From Gordius sp. MW1 (taxonomy: Eukaryota > Nematomorpha > Gordioida > Gordea > Gordiidae): a stretch of 64,000 bases of DNA. The notes beneath the pieces were generated by a model. The model saw only the letters and a program-made list of their open reading frames with translations, did no database searches and was not told where the DNA came from. Each line of letters opens with the position of its first letter. Within the stretch, counting starts at the first letter, position 1. A program made the position numbers and the translations under genes. Of this stretch, positions 17,951 to 30,480 are shown in pieces. The stretch lies in assembly GCA_964036665.1 (NCBI GenBank), contig OZ038530.1:62001-126000 (forward strand). Reading direction: 5' to 3'.

Positions 17951-19930
17951 ATAGCAAATTAAAGCCAAATAATTTATTTTTTAATTGCTATGCAATTTTT
18001 GGGTCTCGCTTTTTGTTGTCCGTCCGTTGTCCGTCCGTTGTCCGTCCGTGACCGTCCGTGACCGTCCGTGACCGTCCGTGTCCGTCCGTGTCCGTCCGTG
18101 TCCGTCCGTGTCCGTCCGTGTCCGTCCGTGTCCGTCCGTGACCGTCCGTGTCCGTCCGTGACCGTCCGTGACCATCCGTGACCATCCGTGACCGTCCGTG
18201 ACCATCCGTGACGGTCCGTGTTCGTCCGTTGTCCGTCCGTCCTTCCAACGTAAATAATGCTTAGATAGATACCAAATTAAAGCCAAATTATTTATTTTTT
18301 AATTGCTATGCAATTTATGGGCTCGCTTTTTGTTGTCCGTCCGTGACCGTCCGTGACCGTCCGTGTCCGCCCGTGACCGTCCGTGACCATCCGTGACCGT
18401 CCTAACCATCCGTGACCGTCCGTGTCCGTCCGTGTCAATCCGTGACCGTCTGTTGTCCGTCCGTCCTTCCAACGTAAATAATGCTTAGATAGCAAATTAA
18501 AGCCAAATTATTTATTTTTTAATTGCTATGCAATTTTTGGGTCTCGCTTTTTGTTGTCCGTCCGTTGTCCGTCCGTTGTCCGTCCGTGACCGTCTGTAAC
18601 CGTTTGTGTCCGTCCGTGACCATCCATGACCATCCATGACCGTCCGTGACGATCCGTGACCATCCGTGACGGTCCGTGTCCGTCCGTTGTCCGTCCGTCC
18701 TTCCAACGTAAATAATGCTTAGATAGATATCAAATTAAAGCCAAATTATTTATTTTTTTAATTGCTATGCAATTTATGGGCTCGCTTTTTGTTGTCCGTC
18801 CGTGACCGACCGTGACCGTCCGTGTCCGTCCGTGACCGTCCGTGACCATCCGTTTATTTATTTTTTAATTGCTATGCAATTTATGAGCTCGCATTTTGTT
18901 GTCCGTCCGTTGTCTGTCCGTGACCATCCGTGACCATCCGTGACCATCCGTGACCTTCCGTGACCATCCGTGACTATCCGTGATCATCCGTGACCGTCCG
19001 TGACGATCCGTGACCGTCCGTGACCGTCCGTGACCATCCGTGACCATCCGTGACCGTCCGTGACCATCCGTGACCATCCGTGACCGTCCGTGACCGTCCG
19101 TCCTTCCAACGTAAATAATGCTTAGATAGCAAATTAAAGCCAAATAATTTATTTTTTAATTGCTATGCAATTTTTGGGTCTCGCTTTTTGTTGTCCGTCC
19201 GTTGTCCGTCCGTTGTCCGTCCGTTGTCCGTCCGTGACCGTCCGTGACCGTCCGTGACCGTCCGTGACCGTCCGTGTCCGTCCGTGTCCGTCCGTGTCCG
19301 TCCGTGTCCGTCCGTGTCCGTCCGTGACCGTCCGTGTCCGTCCGTGATCGTCCGTGACCATCCGTGACCATCCGTGACCGTCCGTGACGATCCGTGACCA
19401 TCCGTGACGGTCCGTGTTCGTCCGTTGTCCGTCCGTCCTTCCAACGTAAATAATGCTTAGATAGATACCAAATTAAAGCCAAATTATTTATTTTTTAATT
19501 GCTATGCAATTTATGGGCTCGCTTTTTGTTGTCCGTCCGTGACCGTCCGTGACCGTCCGTGACCGTCCGTGACCATCCGTGACCGTCCGTGACCATCCGT
19601 GACCGTCCGTGTCCGTCCGTGTCAATCCGTGACCGTCTGTTGTCCGTCCGTCCTTCCAACGTAAATAATGCTTAGATAGCAAATTAAAGCCAAATTATTT
19701 ATTTTTTAATTGCTATGCAATTTTTGGGTCTCGCTTTTTGTTGTCCGTCCGTTGCCCGTCCGTTGTCCGTCCGTGACCGTCTGTGACCGTTTGTGTCCGT
19801 CCGTGACCATCCATGACCATCCATGACCGTCCGTGACGATCCGTGACCATCCGTGACGGTCCGTGTCCGTCCGTTGTCCGTCCGTCCTTCCAACGTAAAT
19901 AATGCTTAGATAGATATCAAATTAAAGCCA
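17951..19930. repeat. Block A copy 2, locally duplicated m17-m19 cassette
   Basis: The order is m17 (about 17990-18240), m18 (about 18300-18470), m19 (about 18520-18705), truncated m20 (about 18770-18851), m16 (about 18866-19110), m17 (about 19160-19440), m18 (about 19495-19665), m19 (about 19705-19890). The series m17-m18-m19 is therefore present twice, about 1175-1187 bp apart, with m16 restored between them after an abrupt junction. The first m18 contains GTCCTAACCATCC, a small deletion. Confidence 0.86.
18838..18880. other. Abrupt recombination junction, 10-mer run joined inside an AT-rich spacer
   Basis: At about 18851-18853 the truncated m20 goes from CCATCCG directly to TTTATTTATTTTTTAATTGC. 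The usual left half of the spacer, from CTTCCAACGTAAAT to GCCAAA, is missing. The two parents share at most one or two bases at the join. Most other rearrangements here lie within homologous 10-mers or spacers, so this one looks like end joining rather than homologous unequal exchange. Confidence 0.75.
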
Positions 19931-22900
19931 AATTATTTATTTTTTTAATTGCTATGCAATTTATGGGCTCGCTTTTTGTTGTCCGTCCGTGACCGTCCGT
20001 GACCGTCCGTGTCCGTCCGTGACCGTCCGTGACCATCCGTGACCGTCCGTGACCGTCCGTGTCCGTCCGTGTCCGTCCGTGTCCGTCCGTGTCCGTCCGT
20101 GTTCGTCCGTGTCTGTCCGTGTCCGTCCGTGTCCGTCCGTGACCGTCCGTGACCATCCGTGAGCATCCGTGACCGTCCGTGACTATTCGTGACCGTCCGT
20201 GACCGTCCGTGACCGTCCGTGACCGTCCGTGACCATCCGTGACCATCCGTGACCGTCCGTGACGATCCGTGACCATCCGTGACCGTCCGTTGTCCGTCCG
20301 TCCTTCCAACGTAAATAATGCTTAGATATATATCAAATTAAAGCCAAATTATTTATTTTATAATTGCTATGCAATTTATTGGCTCGCTTTTTGTTGTCCG
20401 TCCGTTGTCCGTCAGTGACCATCCGTGACCGTCCGTGACCATCCGTGACTATCCGTGACCGTCCGTGATCATCCGTGATAGTCCGTGACCATCCGTGACC
20501 GTCCGTGACGATCCGTAACCGTCCGTGACCGTCCGTGACCATCCGTGACCGTCCGTGACCATCCGTGACCATCCGTGACCGTCCGTGACCGTCCGTCCTT
20601 CCAACGTAAATAATGCTTAGATAGATATCAAATTAAAGCCAAATTATTTATTTTTTAATTGCTATGCAATTTATGGGCTCGCTTTTTGTTGTCCGTCCGT
20701 GACCATCCGTGACCATCCGTGACCGTCCGTGACCATCCGTGACCGTTCATGACCATCCGTGACCATCCGTGACCGTCCGTGACCATCCGTGACCGTCCGT
20801 GAGCGTCCGTGACCATACGTGACCGTCCGTGACAATCCGTGACCATCCGTGACCGTCCGTTGTCCGTCCGTCCTTCCAACGTAAATAATGCTAAGATAGC
20901 AAATTAAAGCCAAATTATTTATTTTTTAATTGCTATGCAATTTTTGGGTCTCGCTTTTTGTTGTCCGTCCGTTGTCCGTCCGTGTCCGTCCGTGACCGTC
21001 CGTGACCATCCGTGACCATCCGTGACCGTCCGTGACTATTCGTGACCGTCCGTGACCGTCCGTGACCGTCCGTGACCGTCCGTGACCATCCGTGACCGTC
21101 CGTTTCCGTCCGTGACCGTCCGTGACCATCCGTGACCATCCGTGACCATCCGTGACCGTTCGTGAGCGTCCGTGACCATACGTGACCGTCCGTGACAATC
21201 CGTGACCATCCTAGACCGTCCGTTGTCCGTCCGTCCTTCCAACGTAAATAATGCTTAGATAGCAAATTAAAGCCAAATTATTTATTTTTTAATTGCTATG
21301 CAATTTTTGGGTCTCGCTTTTTGTTGTCCGTCCGTTGTCCGTCCGTGTCCGTCCGTGACCGTCCGTGACCGTCCGTGACCGTCCGTGACCATCCGTGACC
21401 GTCCGTGACCATCCGTGACCGTCCGTGACCATCCGTGACCGTCCGTGACCATCCGTGACCGTCCGTGAGCGTCCGTGACCATACGTGACCGTCCGTGACA
21501 ATCCGTGACCATCCGTGACCGTCCGTTGTCCGTCCGTCCTTCCAACGTAAATAATGCTTAGATAGCAAATTAAAGCCAAATTATTTATTTTTTAATTGCT
21601 ATGCAATTTATGGGCTCGCTTTTTGTTGTCCGTCCGTTGTCCGTCCGTGACCATCCGTGACCATCCGTGACCGTCCGTGACCATCCGTTACTATCAATGA
21701 CCGTCCGTGACCATCCGTGACCGTCCGTGACCATCCGTGACCGTCCGTGAGCGTCCGTGACCATACGTGACCGTCCGTGACAATCCGTGACCATCCGTGA
21801 CCGTCCGTCCTTCCAACGTAAATAATGCTTAGATAGCAAATTAAAGCCAAATTATTTATTTTTTAATTGCTATGCAATTTATGGGCTCGCTTTTTGTTGT
21901 CCGTCCGTTGTCCGTCCGTGACCGTCCGTGACTATCCGTGACCGTCCGTGTCCGTCCGTTGTCTGTCCGTCCTTTCAACGTAAATAATGCTTAGATAGAT
22001 ATCAAATTAAAGCCAAATTATTTATTTTTTAATTGCTATGCAATTTATGGGCTCGCTTTTGGTTGTCCGTCCGTTGTCCGTCCGTGACCGTCCGTGACCA
22101 TCCGTGACCGTCCGTGTCCGTCCGTTGTCTGTCCGTCCTTCCAACGTAAATAATGCTTAGATAGATATCAAATTAAAGCCAAATTATTTATTTTTTAATT
22201 GCTATGCAATTTATGGGCTCGCTTTTTGTTGTCCGTCCGTGAGCGTCCGTGACCATCGGTGACCGTCCGTAACCGTCCGTGTCCGTCCGTTGTCCGTCCA
22301 TTCTTCCAACGTAAATAATGCTTAGATAGATATCAAATTAAAGCCAAATTATTTATTTTTTAATTGCTATGCAATTTATGGGCTCGCTTTTTGTTGTCCG
22401 TCCGTTGTCCGTCCGTGACCATCCGTGACCATCCGTGACCATCCGTGACCGTCCGTGACCATCCGTGACCGTCCGTGACCATCCGTGACTATCCGTGACC
22501 GTCCGTGACCATGCGTGACCGTCCGTGACCGTCAGTGACCATCCGTGACCGTCCGTGACCGTCCGTGACCATCCGTGACCATCCGTTACCGTCCGTTCTT
22601 CCAACGTAAATAATGCTTAGATAGATATCAAATTAAAGCCAAATTATTTATTTTTTAATTGCTATGCAATTTATGGGCTCGCTTTTTGTTGTCCGTCCGT
22701 GACCATCCGTGACCATCCGTGACCGTCCGTGACCGTCCGTGACCGTCCGTGACCGTCCGTGACCGTCCGTGACCGTCCGTGACCGTCCGTGACCGTCCGT
22801 GACCGTCCGTGACCGTCCGTGACCGTCCGTGACCGTCCGTGACCATCCGTGACCGTCCGTGACCATCCGTGACCGTCCGTGAGCGTCCGTGACCATACGT

Positions 22901-24815
22901 GACCGTCGGTGACAATCCGTGACCATCCGTGACCGTCCGTCCTTCCAACGTAAATAATGCTTAGATAGCAAATTAAAGCCAAATTATTTATTTTTTAATT
23001 GCTATGCAATTTATGGGCTCGCTTTTTGTTGTCCGTCCGTTGTCCGTCCGTGACCATCCGTGACCATCCGTGACCATCCGTGACCATCCGTGACCGTCCG
23101 TGACCATCCGTGACTATCAGTGACCGTCCGTGACCAGCCGTGACCGTCCGTGACTATCCGTGACCGTCCGTGAGCGTCCGTGACCATACGTGACCGTCCG
23201 TGACAATCCGTGACCATCCGTGACCGTCCGTCCTTCCAACGTAAATAATGCTTAGATATCAAATTAAAGCCAAATTATTTATTTTTTAATTGCTATGCAA
23301 TTTATGGGCTCGCTTTTTGTTGTCCGTCAGTTGTCCGTCCGTGACCGTCCGTGACCATCCGTGACCGTCCGTGTCCGTCCGTTGTCTGTCCGTCCTTCCA
23401 ACGTAAATAATGCTTAGATAGATATCAAATTAAAGCCAAATTATTTATTTTTTAATTGCTATGCAATTTATGGGCTCGCTTTTTGTTGTCCGTCCGCGAC
23501 CGTCCGTGACCGTCCGTATCCGTCCGTGACCGTCGGTGACCATCCGTGACCATCCGTGACCGTCCGTGACCATCCGTGTCCGTCCGTGTCAATCCGTGAC
23601 CGTCCGTTGTCCGTCCGTCCTTCCAACGTAAATAATGCTTAGATAGCAAATTAAAGCCAAATATTTATTTTTTAATTGCTATGCAATTTTTGGGTCTCGC
23701 TTTTTGTTGTCCGTCCGTTGTCCGTCCGTTGTCCGTCCGTGACCGTCCGTGACCGTCCGTGACCGTCCGTGTCCGTCCGTGTCCGTCCGTGACCGTCCGT
23801 GTCCGTCCGTGTCCGTCCGTGACCGTCCGTGTCCGTCCGTGTCCGTCCGTGACCGTCCGTGACCATCCGTGACCATCCGTGACCATCCGTGACGGTCCGT
23901 GTCCGTCCGTCCTTCCAACGTAAATAATGCTTAGATAGATATCAAATTAAAGCCAAATTATTTATTTTTTTAATTGTTATGCAATTTATGGGCTCGCTTT
24001 TTGTTGTCCGTCCGTGACCGTCCGTGACCGTCCGTGTCCGTCTGTGACCGTCCGTGTCCGTCCGTGACCGTCCGTGACCATCCGTGACCATCCGTGACCG
24101 TCCGTGTCCGTCTGTGTCCGTCCGTGACCGTCCGTGACCATCCGTGACCATCCGTGACCGTCCGTGACGATCCGTGACCATCCGTGACGGTCCGTGTCCG
24201 TCCGTTGTCCGTCCGTCCTTCCAACGTAAATAATGCTTAGATAGATATCAAATTAAAGCCAAATTATTTATTTTTTTAATTGCTATGCAATTTATGGGCT
24301 CGCTTTTTGTTGTCCGTCCGTGACCGTCCGTTACCGTCCGTGTCCGTCCGTGACCGTCCGTGACCATCCGTGACCGTCCGTTGTCCGTCCGTCCTTCAAA
24401 CGTAAATAATGCTTAGATAGCAAATTAAAGCCAAATTATTTATTTTTTAATTGCTATGCAATTTTTGGGTCTCGCTTTTTGTTGTCCGTCCGTTGTCCGT
24501 CCGTGTCCGTCCGTGACCGTCCGTGACCGTCCGTGACCATCCGTGACCATCCGTGACCGTCCGTGACGATCCGTGACCATCCGTGACGGTCCGTGTCCGT
24601 CCGTTGTCCGTCCGTCCTTCCAACGTAAATAATGCTTAGATAGATATCAAATTAAAGACAAATTATTTATTTTTTAATTGCTATGCAATTTATGTGTCTC
24701 GCTTTTTATTGTCCGTCCGTTGTCCGTCCGTGACCATCCGTGTCCGTCCGTGTCCATCCGTGACCGTCCGTTGTCCGTCCGTCCTTCCAACGTAAATAAT
24801 GCTTAGATAGCAAAT
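19931..24815. repeat. Block B copy 2
   Basis: Units: m20 (about 19960-20305), m21 (about 20380-20600), about 20670-20870, about 20940-21235, about 21300-21540, about 21610-21810, beta (about 21885-21980), an alpha/beta fusion (about 22040-22140), gamma (about 22210-22310), delta (about 22370-22605), zeta (about 22680-22945), about 23025-23240, about 23310-23400, about 23460-23625, about 23690-23920, about 23990-24230, about 24295-24405, about 24445-24620 and about 24675-24785. zeta contains 12 uninterrupted GACCGTCCGT copies (22721-22840) against four in the copy at 12890. The block is about 0.7 kb shorter than copy 1 because it lacks the alpha-delta duplication. Confidence 0.85.
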
Positions 24816-26430
24816 TAAAGCCAAATTATTTATTTTTTAATTGCTATGCAATTTTTGGGTCTCGCTTTTTGTTGTCCGTCCGTTGTCCGTCCGTGTCCGT
24901 CCGTGACCGTCCGTGACCGTCCGTGTCCGTCCGTGTCCGTCCGTGTCCGTCCGTGACCGTCCGTGACCATCCGTGACCATCCGTGACCGTCCGTGTCCGT
25001 CCGTTGTCCGTCCGTGACCGTCCGTGACAATACGTGTCTATCCGTGACCGTCCGTGACCATCTGTGATAGTCCGTGACCAGCCGTGACCGACCGTGAATG
25101 TCCGTGACCGTCCGTGACCGTCCGTGACCATCCGTGACCATCCGTGACCGTCCGTGACCGTCCGTCCTCCCAACGTAAATAATGCTTAGATAGATATCAA
25201 ATTAAAGCCAAATTATTTATTTTTTAATTGCTATGCAATATACTGGCTCGCTTTTTCTTGTCCGTCCGTTGTCCGTCCGTGACCATCCGTGACCGTCCGT
25301 GACCATCCGTGACCGTCCGTGACCATCCGTGAACGTCCGTGACCATCCGTGATAGTCCGTGACCATCCGTGACCATCCGTGACTGTCCGCGACCGTCCGT
25401 GACCGTCCGTGACAGTCCGTGACCGTCCGTAACCGTCCGTGACCATCCATGACCGTCCGTGACTATCCGTGACCGTTCGTGACCATCCGTGATAGTCCGT
25501 GACCATCCGTGACCATCTGTGACCGTCTGTGACCATCCGTTACCGTCCGTGTCCGTCCGTGTCCGTCCGTTGTCCGTCCGTCCTTCCAACGTAAATAATG
25601 CTTAGATAGATATCAAATTAAAGCCAAATTATTTATTTTTTAATTGCTATGAAATTTATGTGTATCGCTTTTTGTTGTCCGTCCGTTGTCCGTTCGCGAC
25701 CGTCCGTGACCGTCCGTGACCGTCCGTGACCATCCGTGACCGTCCGTGACCATCCGTGACCGTCCGTAAATAATGCTTAGATAGCAAATTAAAGCCAAAT
25801 TATTTATTTTTTTATTGCTATGCAATTTATGTGCTCGCTTTTTTTGTCCGTTCGTTGTCCGTCCGTGTCCGTCCGTCCTGCCCAACGTAAATAATCCTTA
25901 GATACATATCAAATTAAAGCCAAAATGATTTATTTTTTAATTGCTCTGCAATATCTGGGCTCGCTTGTGTCCGTCCCTGTCCGTCCGTGTCCGTCCCTGT
26001 CCATCCGTGTCCGTCCCTGTCCGTCCGTGTCCGTCCGTGTCCGTCCATGTCGTTCCGTGACCGTCCGTTACCGTCCGTGACCATCCGTAACTATCCGTGA
26101 CCATCCGTAACCATCCGTGACCGTCCGTGACCATCCGTGACCGTCCGTGACCATCCGTGACCGTCCGTGACCATCGGTGACCATCCGTGACCGTCCGTGT
26201 CCATCCGTGACTATCCGTGACCGTCCGTGACCGTCCGTGACCATCCGTGACTATTCGTGACCGTCCGTGACCGTCCGTGACCATCCGTGACTATCCGTGA
26301 CCGTCCGTGACGATCCGTGACCGTCCGTGACCGTCCGTGACCATCCGTGACCATCCGTGACCGTCCGTGACCGTCCGTGTCCGTCCGTTGTCCGTCCGTC
26401 CTTCCAACGTAAATAATTCTTAGATAGATA
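24816..26430. repeat. Block A copy 3, modules m1-m5
   Basis: m1 (about 24850-25175), m2 (about 25230-25585), m3 (about 25640-25768), m4 (about 25830-25890) and m5 (about 25935-26400) follow the order of copies 1 and 2. In length and markers this copy is closer to copy 1 than to copy 2: m1 keeps GACAATACGTGTCTATCC and m2 lacks the extra 10-mers of copy 2. The spacer after m4 reads AATAATCCTTAG, a private change. Confidence 0.89.
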
Positions 26431-29400
26431 TCAAATTAAAGCCAAATTATTTATTTTTTAATTGCTATGCAATTTATGGGCTCGCTTTTTGTTGTCCGTC
26501 CGTTGTCCGTCCGTGACCATCCGTGACCATCCGTGACCATCCGTGACCATCCGTGACCTTCCGTGACCATCCGTAACTATCCGTGATCATCCGTGACCGT
26601 CTGACGATCCGTGACCGTCCGTGACCATCCGTGACCGTCCGTGACCGTCCGTGACCATCCGTGACCATCCGTGACCGTCCGTCCTTCCAACGTAAATAAT
26701 GCTTAGATAGATATCAAATTAAGCCAAATTATTTATTTTTTAATTGCTATGCAATTTATGGGCTCGCTTTTTGTTGTCCGTCCGTGACCATCCGTGACCA
26801 TCCGTGACCGTCCGTGACCGTCCGTGACCGTCAATGACCATCCGTGACCGTCCGTGACCGTCCGTGACCATCCGTGACCGTCCGTGACCATCCGTGACCG
26901 TCCGTGAGCGTCCGTGTCCGTCCGTGTCAATCCGTGACCGTCTGTTGTCCGTCCGTCCTTCCAACGTAAATAATGCTTAGATAGCAAATTAAAGCCAAAT
27001 TATTTATTTTTTAATTGCTATGCAATTTTTGGGTCTCGCTTTTTGTTGTCCGTCCGTTGTCCGTCCGTGACCGTCCGTGACCGTCCGTGTCCGTCCGTGT
27101 CCGTCCGTGTCCGTCCGTGACCGTCCGTAACCATCCGTGACCATCCGTGACCATCCGTGACGATCCGTGACCATCCGTGACGGTCCGTGTCCGTCCGTTG
27201 TCCGTCCGTCCTTCCAACGTAAATAATGCTTAGATAGATATCAAATTAAAGCCAAATTATTTATTTTTTAATTGCTATGCAATTTATGGGCTCGCTTTTT
27301 GTTGTCCGTCCGTGACCGTCCGTGACCGTCCGTGCCCGTCCGTGACCGTCCGTGACCATCCGTGACCGTCCGTGACCATCCGTGACCGTCCGTGTCCGTC
27401 CGTGTCAATCCGTGACCGTCTGTTGTCCGTCCGTCCTTCCAACGTAAATAATGCTTAGATAGCAAATTAAAGCCAAATTATTTATTTTTTAATTGCTATG
27501 CAATTTTTGGGTCTCGCTTTTTGTTGTCCGTCAGTTGTCCGTCCGTTGTCCGTCCGTGACCGTCCGTGACCGTCCGTGACCGTCCGTGACCGTCCGTGAC
27601 CGTTCGTGTCCGTCCGTGTCCGTCCGTGACCGTCCGTGACGATCCGTGACCATCCGTGACGATCCGTGACCATCCGTGACGGTCCGTGTCCGTCCGTTGT
27701 CCGTCCGTCCTTCCAACGTAAATAATGCTTAGATAGATATCAAATTAAAGCCAAATTATTTATTTTTTAATTGCTATGCAATTTTTAAGTCTCGCTTTTT
27801 GTTGTCCGTCCGTTGTCCGTCCGTGACGATCCGTGACCGTCCGTCCTTCCAACGTAAATAATGCTTAGATATCAAATTAAAGCCAAATTATTTATTTTTT
27901 AATTGCTATGCAATTTTTGGGTCTCTATGGGTTGCTTTTTATTGTCCGTCCGTTGTCCGTCCGTGACCATCCGTGACCGTCCGTGTCCGTCCGTGTCCGT
28001 CCGTGTCCATCCGTTGTTCGTCCGTGACCATCTGTGACCGTCCCTGACTGTCCGTGATTATCCGAGACCGTCCGTGACCATCCGTGACCGTCCGTGACCA
28101 TCCGTGACCGGCCGTGTCCGTCAGTTGTCCGTCCGTCCTTCCAACGTAAATAATGCTTAGATAGATATCAAATTAAAGCCAAATTATTTATTTTTTAATT
28201 GCTATGCAATTTTTGGGTCTCGCTTTTTGTTGTCCGTCCGTTGTCCGTCCGTGTCCGTGACCATCCGTGACAGTCCGTGACCTTCCGTGACCTTCCGTGA
28301 CCGTCCGTAAACAATGCTTAGATAGCAAATTAAAGCCAAATTATTTATTTTTTAATTGCTATGCTATTTATGGGCTCGCTTTTTGTTGTCAGTCCGTTGT
28401 CCGTCCGTGACGATCCGTGACCGTCCGTCCTTCCAACGTAAATAATGCTTAGATAGCAAATTAAAGCCAAATTATTTATTTTTTAATTGATATGCAATTT
28501 ATGGGCTCGCTTTTTGATGTCCGTCCGTTGTCCGTCCGTGACCATCCGTGACCATCCGTGACCGTCCGTGACCATCCGTGACCGTCCGTGACTATCCGTG
28601 ACCGTCCGTGACCATCCGTGACCGTCCGTGACCATCCGTGATAGTCCGTGACCGTCCGTGACCGTCCGTGTCCGTCCGTTGTCCGTCCGTCCTTCCAACG
28701 TAAAAAATGCTTAGATAGATATCAAATTAAAGCCAAATTATTTATTTTTTAATTGCTATGCAATTTATGAGCTCGCTTTTTGTTGTCCGTCCGTTGTCTG
28801 TCCGTGACCATCCGTGACCATCCGTGACCATCCGTGACCTTCCGTGACCATCCGTGACTATCCGTGATCATCCGTGACCGTCCGTGACCATCCGTGACCA
28901 TCCGTGACCGTCCGTGACCATCCGTGACCATCCGTGACCGTCCGTGACCGTCCGTCCTTCCAACGTAAATAATGCTTAGATAGCAAATTAAAGCCAAATA
29001 ATTTATTTTTTAATTGCTATGCAATTTTTGGGTCTCGCTTTTTGTTGTCCGTCCGTTGTCCGTCCGTTGTCCGTCCGTGACCGTCCGTGACCGTCCGTGA
29101 CCGTCCGTGACCGTCCGTGACCGTCCGTGTCCGTCCGTGTCCGTCCGTGTCCGTCCGTGTCCGTCCGTGTCCGTCCGTGACCGTCCGTGACCATCCGTGA
29201 CCATCCGTGACCGTCCGTGACGATCCGTGACCATCCGTGACGGTCCGTGTTCGTCCGTTGTCCGTCCGTCCTTCCAACGTAAATAATGCTTAGATAGATA
29301 CCAAATTAAAGCCAAATTATTTATTTTTTAATTGCTATGCAATTTATGGGCTCGCTTTTTGTTGTCCGTCCGTGACCGTCCGTGATGTCCGTGTCCGTCC

Positions 29401-29755
29401 GTGACCGTCCGTGACCATCCGTGACCGTCCGTGACCATCCGTGACCGTCCGTGTCCGTCCGTGTCAATCCGTGACCGTCTGTTGTCCGTCCGTCCTTCCA
29501 ACGTAAATAATGCTTAGATAGCAAATTAAAGCCAAATTATTTATTTTTTAATTGCTATGCAATTTTTGGGTCTCGCTTTTTGTTGTCCGTCCGTTGTCCG
29601 TCCGTTGTCCGTCCGTGACCGTCTGTGACCGTTTGTGTCCGTCCGTGACCATCCATGACCATCCATGACCGTCCGTGACGATCCGTGACCATCCGTGACG
29701 GTCCGTGTCCGTCCGTTGTCCGTCCGTCCTTCCAACGTAAATAATGCTTAGATAG
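26431..29755. repeat. Block A copy 3, modules m6-m19
   Basis: This is the complete series: m6 (about 26480-26685), m7 (about 26740-26955), m8 (about 27020-27210), m9 (about 27275-27440, only two GACCGTCCGT before GTGCCC), m10 (about 27490-27705), m11 (about 27770-27850), m12 (about 27910-28135), m13 (about 28205-28310), m14 (about 28360-28430), m15 (about 28490-28695), m16 (about 28755-28960), m17 (about 29015-29270), m18 (about 29330-29505, with GTGATGTCCGTG) and m19 (about 29550-29730). Here m19 is an ordinary short unit, unlike copy 1 where the 11-mer domain replaces its interior. Confidence 0.89.
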
Positions 29756-30480
29756 ATATCAAATTAAAGCCAAATTATTTATTTTTTTAATGGCTATGCA
29801 ATTTATGGGCTCGCTTTTTGTTGTCCGTCCGTGACCGTCCGTGACCGTCCGTGTCCGTCCGTGACCGTCCGTGACCATCCGTGACCGTCCGTGACCGTCC
29901 GTGTCCGTCCGTGTCCGTCCGTGTCCGTCCGTGTTCGTCCGTGTCTGTCCGTGTCCGTCCGTGTCCGTCCGTGACCGTCCGTGACCATCCGTGAGCATCC
30001 GTGACCGTCCGTGACTATTCGTGACCGTCCGTGACCGTCCGTGACCGTCCGTGACCGTCCGTGTCCGTCCGTGACCGTCCGTGACCATCCGTGACCATCC
30101 GTGACCGTCCGTGACGATCCGTGACCATCCGTGACCGTCCGTTGTCCGTCCGTCCTTCCAACGTAAATAATGCTTAGATATATATCAAATTAAAGCCAAA
30201 TTATTTATTTTATAATTGCTATGCAATTTATGGGCTCGCTTTTTGTTGTCCGTCCGTTGTCCGTCAGTGACCATCCGTGACCGTCCGTGACCATCCGTGA
30301 CTATCCGTGACCGTCCTTGATCATCCGTGATAGTCCGTGACCATCCGTGACCGTCCGTGACGATCCGTAACCGTTCGTGACCGTCCGTGACCATCCGTGA
30401 CCGTCCGTGTCCGTCCGTGACCGTCCGTGACCATCCGTGACCATCCGTGACCGTCCGTGACCGTCCGTCCTTCCAACGTA
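29756..30480. repeat. m20-m21 connector
   Basis: m20 (about 29800-30150) has the GTGTTCGTCC, GTGTCTGTCC, GAGCATCC and GACTATTCGTG markers, and its spacer reads TTTTTTTAATGGCTATGC. m21 (about 30230-30470) follows a TATATATC spacer and has GTCCTTGATCATCC. This version of m21 recurs at 38576-39310, 45421-46155 and 51956-52690. Confidence 0.87.
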
